A DNA stretch of 64,000 nt, taken from NCBI RefSeq assembly GCF_011386835.1, contig NC_088799.1, positions 75,969,302 through 76,033,301 on the forward strand. Direction: 5' to 3'. The notes beneath the pieces are model-generated. The model was given only the letters and a program-made list of their open reading frames with translations. It was not told the origin of the DNA and did not search any database. The position numbers and the translations under genes are program-made. Of the stretch, positions 22,049 through 32,525 are shown piece after piece; the first letter of the stretch is position 1, and each line of letters opens with the position of its first letter. The DNA comes from Chrysemys picta bellii (Eukaryota > Chordata > Testudines > Emydidae).

Positions 22049-23697
22049 TAGGATGACCATATTTCCCTGTGCTGAATACGGGATATCTGGTAAAATTACT
22101 CGTATTCAAGTGAGTTCAACGACAATCAGTCAGAACTACGCAGTGCAAACGTTCAAATTAACATCAAGTTGACTGAGCCCCTGTTAAAAAGAAATACTGT
22201 GTAGTTGGATTCTTTTTATTTACCTTCTTATCTTTAAGGCTTTAGGGTTCACACGGGGAGAGGAGACACACACACACACATTCCCGTACACCTCTCTCAT
22301 GCTCCTGGTACCTGGCACTGTGTCTTCTCGATGCAACATGTTGGGGGCGGGGGGACACGTGCATACGGGGTCATTCTGTTTTCTGCCAGGGTTCACACCA
22401 GAATGTGGCTAGCAGCAGCCTTTCGGCACTGTGTGGGAGGGAAGGGATGGGAGCTACAGGAATGAAGGGGAAGGGATGACCTGGCCCATGTCTTTGCAGA
22501 GCTCATCTCTTTCCCCCACTCCTTCCCTGTGGCTGGAAGCAGCTTGTCCCTTCCTGCCCACACAGTGTCGAAAGCCAGCTAACACTTCCAGGCTGCTGCT
22601 GGCCACTGACATAACCCAGCTGCCTCCTGTCCCCCAGCTACAGGGCGGGCAGGAAGGGATTAAGCCCTAAGGATACATTGTGCACCAGGTCCCAGGGAAC
22701 CTGACTGCAGGAGCTTCAGTGAACCCCACCAGAGAGGTGGCCCAGCAGGGGAGGGTGCCTCGGGACAGAGCAGCCCTGTGCTCCCTGGCAGCAGGACACA
22801 GGGTGGGGGGAGGGGAGTGTGTGAAGAGGGTGCTAAGCCCCTGCCCGGGGGCCTGCTGTGGAGCTTGCAGGGTTGGGGAGCAAATAGGTTGGAAATCGTT
22901 TCCCCCCCACATCACTCTAGAGCTCAGCTGAGGGGCGGAGAGGCTTCCCCATTCCAGTGCTGTGTGGGGCTTTGGCACATGCAGGGCTCAGCTTCTCCTG
23001 GCCAGTGCACCAGGTCAGAGGTTCTTGGGCTTTCCCAGGGCGCCAGTTCAGCCAGCGGCAGTGGGGGAAGGAAGGAGCTTGCTGGCCATGCTGTTGGTGA
23101 GTTGAGCGCTCTGACCAGAGGCTGGTTCTCCACACAGTGCTGGGATCAGGACACGTCCCACTGGGGAGGGGGTATGGAGGACCAGCGGGACCTGGGGGGT
23201 GAAGGGGCAAATCAGGGAGAGGACAGCGAGAAGGGGAGCATGTAAAAGGCCGATGGGTGGGCAGCAGAGGCTATATGTAACCAGCTGCAGCCTGGCCCCT
23301 GCCCACACTCATCAGCCCTGCAGCTCGCAGCACGCAGCCAGTACCTGCCGGAAACAGGACAGGAGGCGAGGCCCTGCTGGCCAAGATCCGGCACACAGCA
23401 GGGGCTGCACTGATGGACCAGCAGGAGGGAGCAGCTGGCCCCATGCGCTGCAGCTTTGCCCCACCAACAACCTTGCACACCCACCCCCATCATCGACCAC
23501 TGGACCCCTGCACTCACCACTCTTGGGTGGGAGGCTGGTGAGCAGGGATCCAGCCAGCAGCAGGACCTGCCAGTACTGGTGGTGGGGAGACAAAAAATAC
23601 GGGACAATTTGCCCATTTTAAAAAAAGAATCAGGATACTTGCAGGAGGGGTTAAATAAGGGACTGTCCCTTTAAAAACGGGACATCTGGTCACTCTA
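22049..23697. mobile_element. Long hAT-type element (1.65 kb) inserted in gag
   Basis: Left end TAGGATGACCATATTTCCC and right end (inverted) TAGAGTGACCAGATGTCCCG. Flanks CTCATTAC (22041-22048) and CTCATCAC (23698-23705) match at 7 of 8, an 8-bp hAT-type duplication. The ends match the short MITE at 35323-35448. The interior is GC-rich with no transposase motif; its many overlapping frames (22430-23620) are not supported as genes. Confidence 0.8.
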
Positions 23698-23705
23698 CTC
23701 ATCAC

Positions 23706-24750
23706 ACCTCTGAGAATCCATTGTGCGCTCATGGCCTCCACCTTTGCCTCGGCCACACCCTCTGCAAGATACCCAGGGGTTCCTGCACTATCCTTAGAAT
23801 TGGGTTCCTGGCCACTTTCAACCCTGAATGCTTTAGCCTCATCCACTGGGTTCTTATTCTTATCCTCCAGGGCATGGTGAAAATCACATTCTGCTTTTTC
23901 AATCAACGTATGAACATTAGGACGACCCATATCAAACATCGTTTTAACTGCCTCTCTCCCCTCTGGAAGTAGCCCATCTATAACAAGCTCTGGGGAGCCT
24001 CAATCATCCTGGGCAGGATTATTCGTGACCAGAGAATAAGCAAGAAAAAGTCACTCTTCATATTCTGCAGGGGGCTCCTTATGCTTCTGCTTACCAGCAC
24101 TGATGCTGGTGATTGCTGTGTCAGATCCAAATAAAACTTAGATAACCTATAACACAGGGACTGCCACTGTCCCTGACCCATATAACCCTGTCGAATATGC
24201 AGCTAAACCCCCGAGCCAATTCCCTTCTGCAAAATTCTCTCCCAATCCCTTCTAGTCAGTTCACAAAATACAACCTGCTCTCTAGTTTTCATAAGCCACT
24301 TTAACACTTCCTCTGTGTCCCTGCTCCTGGGAAAAGGACGTATTTCTTTCATTTTGGTTGATATCTCTTCTGGTGAAAGGTTTTTAACTTTCATCTCTGT
24401 ATGCGTATCACTCTGATTGTTTTGGACTGTGGACATGATTATAAGCTCCATAGGGCAGCTTTAGAGTCCAGATTGCTCAAGGAAGGAAAAAATGGATTAT
24501 AAGGAGGTAGAGTTTCATCAGACAATATTAATGCTTCTCTTTCCAAAAGTTTCACTGTCTGATTAAGAGTGCTTGTCAGATCTGTATTCTCCAGTTGTAC
24601 TGCTTCTAGCTGTGCTTGCAGAACATCATACTGCTCCTTGAGAGGTTCACATTCCTGAGCTTTCTCAATCAATGCCTCAGAATACCTAACACACTGTGCT
24701 CGTAGCTCAGTGACCTTGTCTCTCAGTTCTTGTATCTCACCCTCCTGCAC
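23706..24750 (-). pseudogene. Gag-like remnant with N-terminal coiled coil
   Basis: 24439-24750 encodes a heptad-rich, Glu/Gln-rich coiled coil (EGEIQELRDKVTELRAQ, YDVLQAQLEAVQLENTDL) followed by LPPYNPFFPSL, a late-domain-like or linker motif. Out-of-frame pieces continue at 24203-24451, 23978-24181 and toward 23706. An Arg-rich stretch resumes beyond the inserted hAT near 21990-22048. The gag call rests on position next to the LTR and general layout. Confidence 0.5.
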
Positions 24751-25093
24751 ATCCTTGAGTTCAGTTTTATATTTTACGTTCTAGTTTCAGTGCTTCATTT
24801 GTTCCACAAAAGCTCCGGCTGCTACTATCAAACCCTGAACAACCACAGCTTTTACCCTTTTCTTAGCCAAGAAAGTTGCTTTCCAGCAGTTAAGCCACCA
24901 CCGCAAGTGGATTCCAGCTTCTTAGGATGTCCAACACCTTAAGAGGACCCACATTATGTAGATAATTATCTACATAGCTCCCCAGTGACTCCATTGTCTC
25001 TTAAAAATGCCTTAAACCTCTCAATATTCTTAGGTAATGGTCCCTGGGATATTGGCTGTCAGCCCAATCTGCAAACTTCCTGGTTTGCCAGAA

Positions 25094-25588
25094 TGTTGGA
25101 TTGAGGTTCATTTACTCAGCTGATGGATCTAACAAATATTTATTAAAGCAAAACACTCATTGAGTAGTGATCAATTACTCACAAGTGGGAAACTTATCAG
25201 GACGGTCTCATCACATTCACCTCCAGCACTGGACAAAATAGCTTCAACCTCCGTTTGTTACGCAAACTTATTTATAACTTTTTGTTATCTTTTCTTACAC
25301 ATATCTATTAGTCTTATTTACATGTTAACTCTCCTCCCCTGTCAGTACAGGTTTAGAATTAGTTCAAACCAGTCTTTTCTAGCTTTTTAGTTACTTTATC
25401 TTTTCTTGTTCTCTCAAACATGATTACTGTAAAATTTTTTACACATGTGCAACACTAAACATGATTATTCTGCAATTTTTACACGTACACAGTTCTACTT
25501 ATGCTTACACTATTAAATGTTATCATAACAGTCTCTTAAAATCCACAGCAGGCTTCTGTCAGTCCTAAATGTGTCTTCACTCCCAACA
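25094..25588 (-). repeat. Solitary 5' LTR of the retrovirus-like element
   Basis: Runs TGTTGG...CCAACA on either strand, the usual TG...CA inverted tips. On the minus strand an AATAAA lies near 25140. Three bases after the LTR is TGGCAAACCAGGAAGTTTG (25072-25090), in the position and form of a tRNA primer-binding site; the tRNA is not identified. Confidence 0.65.
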
Positions 25589-25777
25589 CACTGAACCTGT
25601 GCTCTGGGAGTCCGCCAAAAGTATCCCATGGACTGACTTTCTTTGTCCTCTGAGCAGTCAAGTTTGGTGGACAGTCAAGTTTTCCCACAATTCACCATGA
25701 ACAAAGGGCTAGAGCAACCATGTTTTAGGAGGGTGCAAGGAAGTCTGGGATATGGGAAGCTGGACTCAGGCCCTCAT

Positions 25778-25942
25778 AATGCAGTGTAGATGCTGGAGCC
25801 TCAGGTTGGGAACCAGGACTCAAAAATTCCTAACCTGGATTTACAAATGAGTGTAGATGTTCATGCCATACGTTAACAAATGCAGGATCTGCTAACTCAA
25901 ATTGTACTTGCCCTGGGCTTAAATTGCAATGTAGACATACCC
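25778..25942. mobile_element. MITE, 'tctacactgca' family, partial
   Basis: Contains TGCAGTGTAGATGCTGGAGC and ends TTGCAATGTAGACATACCC followed by TAA. It looks truncated on the left. Confidence 0.55.
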
Positions 25943-25945
25943 TAA

Positions 25946-27599
25946 GAGACCGTGCCATTGTTTGTGCTGTATTCCACAGATTTGCATTCTAGTGTTTAGC
26001 TCCGGTGATTTTTGGGGGAGGGGGAGGGTGGGCTGTATCTCAGGAAGTCCATGCTCAAACAACCCCACATTTGGACCACTAATCATAATCCAGACCCTCT
26101 AGTGCACTGCAATTTTCAAGACAATAGAAGGAAGCACCTGAATTTAGAATACTCAGAAAAATCAGCTGTTAAACAGCAAGTTCATCTTAACCTTAACTAT
26201 AATGGTGTTACCACCCCATTATAATAACTGTAATTACGCAAACTAAAAAAAGGTAAATCAGATTTCAGATTTCAACGCAAAAGCTAATTCCTTTGACCAT
26301 TGTACAGCACTGCACAATTGCCTTGGAGAATTATGTGGCTTTTTTGTTTTGTCTTACTCCAATTTATCAGGGACTGATCACTGGTAGAACACAGAAGATT
26401 GGTCAATCATGTGTAAATCCAATACTCTAACCAAGAAATATAAAACCTGTGGAAAATTAGTCCTAGGTGGTGGAAATGCAGCAGATATTATATAATCTGT
26501 GTAAACACTGAACTGTGGTTACAAAGTAGCAGCCTTCTCTACATTCTTTTCTACATGCCCAAGCATCCATCTGAGGAGTGACAAAAGCAGCAAATGCAAT
26601 ATTTCTGCTGAATAAGCATATTTGGAAGGCACCTGATGCTGGAATTGCAAATTGCAGGCAAAGAGAGAGACACATTTCAAACTTGAGAAGACTTCAGGTC
26701 CTTTTAAAAGTCCCCCTCCAGAAACAGGTTTGCAACGGTAAGCTCATTTCTAAGAAGTCATTGCAGAATTTCTGAATCTAACTGGCTATCATTGGTTTAC
26801 TACATATTTTAATTCTGGTTGGAAGTAGTGTATGTGAAAGAGGATAAAAAAAATCAGGCCTTTTGGTTAGAGCCTCTCAAAAGCACACCAAAGCCTTCAA
26901 ATCCTCTGAAAATGTCCCCTAATCCATAGGATGCAACTTTTTTTCTGTGCCAGCACAACTTCTCCTCTTCCTATATCTAGAGGAAAGAGAGAGCATGCAC
27001 CCTTGTCCCCTAGAGCATCATGCACCTTTAGGGGAGATGATGTACTCTCTTTAATCAGCAGACTTTCACACAGGTTGTATGTCTCTTCCCACTATGCCTC
27101 TCCAGCCATTAAACTTGTTTGGGTAGAAACTATGGGGCATTCTCCCTGCTAATTGGGAAGGTATCAACAGGTAAAGTGCCAGATTTGACAGATTATCTGC
27201 TGTGCTTCCATGACACTATGTTTAAATCTCCTATGCTCAGAAGCCCCAGAGTGCACTAGCCTACACTGCTGTGTGATACTTCTAAATGGATTTGACACCA
27301 AAAACTTACGTATTGCTGATTAGTTCTAGGATTAAACTTTTCGAAACATCTAAAGGTTTGGGTTTGATTTGCTTCAAAGAATAGGAAATTGTTCAGTCTG
27401 ATTCTTATCTGCTCCTAATTAATCTAGCCAGCTCTAATTATTTTTAATTTGTTTCCATGTATGCTTTTGTATTAAAAAATATAAAATTAACAAGAAAATA
27501 TGCATTTGCATGCTGAGGTCATTAAGTTATATAAAAATGTTCTGAGAGCTTCTAGTATCAAAAATGTTATATAAATGGTATTACCTTGTTATTTTCTGG
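25946..27599. other. CNKSR2 intron, no recognised element
   Basis: AT-rich. Short frames at 26012-26224, 26463-26775 and 26931-27152 match nothing I know. No splice-flanked coding segment seen. Confidence 0.5.
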
Positions 27600-27618
27600 A
27601 TTGTTTTAAAAAAATCAA

Positions 27619-28404
27619 GTGAACACTGTTGATTATTTCCAGCCCTTTAAAATAGAACATTTAAACCATTCTACATGGCTGGAGACAGACAAGAATGGGC
27701 AGACTGTGACAACTAAAGTGAAAAGAACCAGGAGGAATTCCAAACAACCAGAAGTTTCCAATCCTTACTATGTCCTCAGTGTGGAAACTACAGAAGATAT
27801 CTCTGACAATCCAGCTGTTTGACTGGAACAGAGAGATGTGCAACACACACCTGTAGATGAATAGTAAGTCCAACCCATAGGAAAAAAATCAAGCATTTCC
27901 ACAAAGAGATATCCAACCATTCAAGACTACAGACAATACTGGTTGGAGATTCTATATCAAGAAGAAAGGGAAAACATTCTGCAAAAGACAGGCAGACAAC
28001 AGAACAATGCGCTGTCTTCCTGGAGCCAAGACACAAGACATGACTAAGATTGGACAGCCTTCTGAAGTGTGTGGGGAGGTAAGAATCTGCTGGTGATGGT
28101 GAATATGGATACTAATGATGATGCTTCACAGAATACCTCACAGATTACAGATGACTTTAAGGGAACTTGGAATGGTGCTGAAGAAGAATGTCCAAGTGAT
28201 CTTCTTGGAGATAATTCCTGTCCTGGGAGTGAAGAAAGAGAGAAGATTCTGGAAGTGAACCACTGGCAAGGTGGAGGATTTTGGTTTTGTGGAACATTAG
28301 TCCACCTTCTGTGGGAAGAGAAAATTTTGAATGGCTTCCATCTCAGTAGCAGGGAAACCAATCTTCATGGAGACAGGCTTGCTAGATTAGTTATGAAGAC
28401 ATAA
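27619..28404 (+). pseudogene. CR1 ORF1 remnant with SGNH-esterase-like domain
   Basis: The first frame has KVKRTRRNSKQPEVSNPYYVL, the ORF1 linker. Near 27938 the GDSI motif that carries the esterase Ser appears as LVGDSISRR (VGDSI kept). Then 28069-28404 gives QITDDFKGT, GSEEREKILEVNHWQGG and LSSRETNLHGDRLARL, matching the end of CR1 ORF1 esterases, whose catalytic His lies in the 'GxHLS' region (here GFHLSS). At least two frameshifts and several stops separate the parts. CR1-like ORF1 esterase domains are described in the literature. Confidence 0.8.
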
Positions 28405-28425
28405 AACTAACAACAAAAGGGGAGG

Positions 28426-31140
28426 GTGAAAAGAGTGGGCAAAAGAGGAGGGGGAATAGCACTCTATGTCAAAAATTGCATTACCTGTTTCCAAGTTCCT
28501 GACAACTTGGAAGCAAATGACGTTGAATGCTTATGGATCAATCTTTTAACTGATACATTACAAGATGGAGTGTTAGTTGGTGTCTGCTACACACCACTAA
28601 ATCACACTAGAGAATAAGATGACCTATCTCTAAAGCACCTGTTTATTATGGGGTTAGGAAAAAAAGCTGCCCTACCATATACTTCAATCTGAGTGACATA
28701 TGCTGTAAGTCTCATGCTGCCAGTATGAATTCCAGAAATTTATAAATGACAATTTTCTAACTGAAAAAGTGTTGTACCCAACATGGAGGACTTTTACATT
28801 AGATCTCATCTTGACAGATAAAGAGGAATTGATCACAAAACTAAAAATTAGTGGCAGTTTATGTACCAGTGGTTGTGACTTGATTACACTTGTAATGTGC
28901 AAACAGAATAAAGTGCAAACCATAATATATATACTTGGTGCTTTAAAATGGTCAATTCATAAAGCTAAAAACAATTATAAGCAGATCAGTTGAGAGAAGG
29001 AATTTAAACCAAAAAAAAGGGAATGGTAATTGGGAACTGTCTCAGAACATTTTACTAGAGGCCCAAACAGGCATGACCCCATAATTGAGAAAGAAGGCCA
29101 CACTGATTAAAAAACCCAACAAATCTGGCATACAGGGGAAGTGAAAGCAGCTAATAATTTTTTTTAAATATAACAAATGGAAGAAAGAAGAAGTAGATAG
29201 TGATTAATATAAATCAGAAGCTAGGAATAGTAGAAAGTTGACAATGGAAGCAAAACGACCCAAAGAGAAACCTATGGCCAGCAGAGCTAAGAACCATAGG
29301 GATGCTACTGGTCCATTATTAAATGAAATGGTAGAACTGTCAATAATAATGCAGAAAAGGCAAAACTGTTCAATAAATATTTCTGTTCTGTATTTGGGAA
29401 AAAGTCAGATGATATATTCATATCATATATTGTGGATGAAATACTTTCCTTTTCAACAGTCACTGCAGAGAGTGATACACAGCACTCACTGAAGCTAGAC
29501 ATCTTTAAATCAGCGGGTCCGAATAACTTGAATCTGAGAGTTTTAAAAGAACTGGCCACAAAATTCTGTGGACCATCAGCGTTGCTTTTCAATAAGTCTT
29601 GGAACACTGGGAAAGTTCCAGAGGACTGGAAGAAAACTAATGTGTGCCAATATTTAAAAAGGATAACTAGAAAAAGCTGAATAATTATAGACCCATCAGC
29701 CTGACATAGGTCCCAAGCAAAATATGGGAATGGCTGTTACATGACTCAATTAATAAAGAATTCAAAGAAGATAATGTAATTAATGCCAATCAATATGGGT
29801 TTATGGAAAACGGACCTTGTCAAACAATCTTTTTTTTTTATAAGGTTACAAATTTTGCTGATAAAGGTAATACTGTTGATGTAATACACTTAGAGTTTTG
29901 TAAGTCATTTGACTTGGTATCATGACAGTTTGATAAAGAAAATAGAATGATACAAAAATCAGTGTGACACATTAAATGGATTAAATAGTGGCTAACTATT
30001 AAGTCTCAAAATGTAACTGTAAATAGCAAATCATCATCGAGTGTTTCTGGTGGGTCCCACAGGGATCAGTTCTTGGCCCTATCCTATAACTTTTTTTTAT
30101 CTGGAAGAAAACATTACATCATTACTGATAAAGTGAGGAGATGACAAAGATTGGGGGAGTGGTAAATAGTGAAGATGACATCACTGTTAAAGAGCAATCT
30201 GGATGCTGGGGACATGCAAACAATACACATTTTAATGCAGGCAAATGTAAAGTCACACAGCTAGGAACAAAGAATGGCAGCCATATTTATGGGAAGGGGG
30301 AGTCTACACTGGGAAGCAGTGACTCTGAAAAGGATTTCAGGGTCCTGGTGGATAATCAGCTGAACATGAGCTGTGGCCAAAAAGACTAATGTGATTCTTA
30401 GATGCATAAATAGGGGAATATCAAATAGAAGTGGAGAGGTTATATTACCTCTGTATTTGGCACTGGTGCAACTGCTACTGGAATACTGTGTCCATAGTTT
30501 TGGCATCCACAATTCAAGAAGGATGTTGATAAATTGGACACACATAGATTTTAGATAGTCATGATGGTGCCTTCTGACCTTAGTTTGACCTCTTGCACAC
30601 TGCAGGCCACACAACTACGCCCAACCACTCCTGTAATAGACCCTTAACTTCTGGCTAAGTAACTGAAGACCTCACATCATGATTTAAAGACTTCAAGTTA
30701 CAGAGAGTCTACCACTTACACTAATTTAAATCTTCAAGTGACCCATGGCCCATACTGCAGAGGAAGATGATGGTGAAAAAGACAGTTCAGAGAAAAGCCA
30801 CAAGAATGATTAAAGCACTGGAAAACATACCTCTCAGTGATAGTCTTAAGGAGTTCAATTTAACAAAGAGAAAATTAATGGGTGAGATGGTCACAGACTG
30901 TAAGGATCTATATGGGAATATAAATTTGATAACAGAGGGCTCTTCAGTCCAACAGTCAAAAATATAACAAGATCCAATTTATGGGAAGCTGAAGCTAGTT
31001 AAATGCAGACTAGAAATAAGGTACAAATTTTTAACAGTGAAGGTAAGTAACTATTGGAACAAATTTACCCAGGGTTGTAGTGGATTATCCACCAATGGAA
31101 ATTTTAAAATCAAGATTGCACGTTTTTATAAAAGATACAC
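28426..31140 (+). pseudogene. CR1 ORF2 remnant (endonuclease and RT)
   Basis: 28426-28617: endonuclease piece RGGGIALYVKNCITCF and VECLWINL with GVCYTP. 29432-29680: SAGPNNLNLRVLKELA and GKVPEDWKKTNV, the start of RT. 30060-30100: the 'GSVLGP' motif is recognisable. 30141-30389: NAGKCKVTQLGTKN and FRVLVDNQLNMS. 30373-30558 and 30767-30967: VILRCINRG, VQRKATRMIKALEN. Many stops and frameshifts; old and inactive. Confidence 0.85.
30541..30766. mobile_element. CR1 3'-end fragment nested in the LINE
   Basis: TTGACCTCTTGCACACTGCA, TTTAAAGACTTCAAGTTACA and GACCCATGGCCCATACTGCA match the reverse complement of a common turtle CR1 3' region. It splits the ORF2 motif between 'DKLE'-like IN-WT and KTVQRKATRM. 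The word ATGATGGTG near both ends (30561-30569, 30767-30775) may be a duplication. The first 30 bases read like the opposite orientation. Confidence 0.55.
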
Positions 31141-31406
31141 TCTAGTTCAAACAGAAATTTAGGGAAATCGTATGGCCTGGGTTACACAGGAGGTCAGATG
31201 AGATGATTACAACAATCCCTTTTGATTTTATAATCTACAAAACTCTTAGCTCCTAGTGACTAGTGTCATCCATTGCCATTTGCCACTGCCAAATTCTAAG
31301 GAACCTTATTTCCCTACACTAGATTAAAAAATGTACTGTAAGTCTTGCAAATGAAGAGGTATATAGCTGTACATAGTTTAAAAGCAGGAACAATAGGATT
31401 ACTTAC

Positions 31407-31448
31407 CACATGAAGAATTTTATTTTCTGTTTCGTATACTGTGCAATC
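31407..31448 (-). CDS. CNKSR2: CNKSR2 micro-exon, 14 codons
   Basis: This 42 bp exon follows 49473-49560 across an 18,024 bp intron. It is too short to stand out in an ORF scan. On the minus strand a pyrimidine-rich tract ending TTTACGATAG precedes DCTVYETENKILHV, and the donor GTAAGT follows at once. This is the exact CNKSR2 continuation after TTIVQQ as I remember it. It begins and ends in phase 0, so skipping it would keep the frame. The 3' end of a large degraded CR1 LINE (27600-31242) lies only 164 bp downstream in the next intron. The following CNKSR2 exon (beginning CKTLSGVCDH in human) was not found between here and position 1. Confidence 0.95.
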
Positions 31449-31818
31449 CTATCGTAAAGAAAAAAGAAAGAAACAATGTGTGAGATTTAAAATCTTAGCC
31501 CTACACACATGAATGAAATTATTATTAAAAAGAAAAAAAATAACACTTTATAATGTTAGAATATGTCTCTTGCATTCACACACACATGTATATAGCGAAG
31601 TCATCTCTCCAGGGTTTATATGAATGTCTAAAGGTTATTCTGTTTTCTCTGGGTAACTTCACTGCAGTAATGTCTCATTAACCTTAGGGATCTATTCTAT
31701 TTATATGACTATAGTTCTTGTTCTTTGTAATGGGAACTATGCGCCTGTATCAGGGGAGAACAGATCATTAATATAAGCAGAGATATGTATGTAGAAATGC
31801 ACTATCATGTAAATGTTA
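31449..31818. other. CNKSR2 intron upstream of the micro-exon
   Basis: AT-rich with a short CA run at 31577-31588. It holds the acceptor tract of the micro-exon (minus strand). No repeat recognised. Confidence 0.6.
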
Positions 31819-31938
31819 AAAAGTGGGCTATAGTCCACGAAAGCTTATGCTCTAATAAATTTGTTAGTCTCTAAGGTGCCACAAGTACTCCTGTTCTTCT
31901 TTTTGCGGATACAGACTAACACGGCTGCTACTCTGAAA
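31819..31938 (+). mobile_element. Penelope-like 3' tail with 13-bp target-site duplication
   Basis: Runs from GTGGGCTATAGTCCACGAAA through TCTCTAAGGTGCCACAAGTA to CACGGCTGCTACTCTGAAA. CATGTAAATGTTA occurs on both sides (31806-31818 and 31939-31951), perfect over 13 bases. The element's own GAAGAAG start is missing here, so the copy is clipped at the hairpin. Confidence 0.82.
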
Positions 31939-31951
31939 CATGTAAATGTTA

Positions 31952-32384
31952 GTAATACATGGCCATTTAGACCTAGATAGACATAGCCTAGTCCTAAAAT
32001 TTTCAATCAGGCAAAAAAGGTGGTTGACTTTAATATTATTTTTTTCTGGAGTGAAGACTATAGTGTCAGGTCCACAGCCAGGGAGTACCCCCTTTTTTTT
32101 TTACTAATGTACTGGATGGCAAGATTGAATGATGAGAAGACAAGTTGTTTCAGGGAATAGACATAATTTTAATGTCTTTTTTTTTTTAAGTCTTGCTTGA
32201 CCTTCACCAGATTACAGGTACCATATCTGACAATCAGGGGTCTTCTTCTTTGAGCTCAAATGCATTATATATCACAATGCAATATATCACAGCAAGTTGC
32301 TATATTTTTGGACATTTACATGTGAAAAGGCAGATATCCCATCTTGAGTTATAGTTACAGATTTCTGTGAAACAAAAGCAGATT
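31952..32384. other. CNKSR2 intron with poly-T runs
   Basis: Poly-T stretches at 32093-32101 and 32178-32188. No other assignment. Confidence 0.5.
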
Positions 32385-32525
32385 ATTATTGTTATTCATT
32401 ATTTATATTAACATAGTTCCTAGGAGCCCTCGTTAGGGACTAGGACCACATCTTACTAGGCACTGTCCAAACACCGAACAAAAAGATGACCCCTACCCCC
32501 AAGATCTTATAACCTAATTATGTCA
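32385..32525. repeat. Old interspersed repeat, third copy
   Basis: ATTATTTATATTAACATAGT, CTTACTAGGCACTGTCCAAA and GATGACCCCTACCCCCAAGA match the core seen at 3663-3752. This is the longest of the three copies. Confidence 0.55.

Larger units (their letters stand above)
21960..25588 (-). mobile_element. Endogenous retrovirus-like remnant: one LTR and a broken gag
   Basis: Minus-strand order: LTR (25094-25588), a primer-binding-like stretch, and a gag-like region from 24750 downward. Gag is split at 22048/23706 by a 1.65 kb hAT. No protease, pol, env or second LTR was recognised, so the copy is truncated. It is in the sense orientation of CNKSR2. Confidence 0.65.
27600..31242 (+). mobile_element. 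Near full-length, degraded CR1-type LINE
   Basis: Contains ORF1 with an esterase-like C-terminal part (27619-28404), ORF2 with endonuclease and reverse transcriptase pieces (28426-31140), and a CR1-type 3' end (CAGGAGGTCAGATGAGATGA, CCCTTTTGATTTTATAATCT). Only the 5' untranslated region and early ORF1 are not evident. A CR1 3'-end fragment is nested at 30541-30766. It is antisense to CNKSR2, with its 3' end 164 bp from the micro-exon. Confidence 0.88.

Noticed and set aside
22430..23621. Many overlapping open frames on both strands
   Set aside because: GC-rich interior of the 22049-23697 element. No domain, no codon preference, and opposite-strand frames of equal length.
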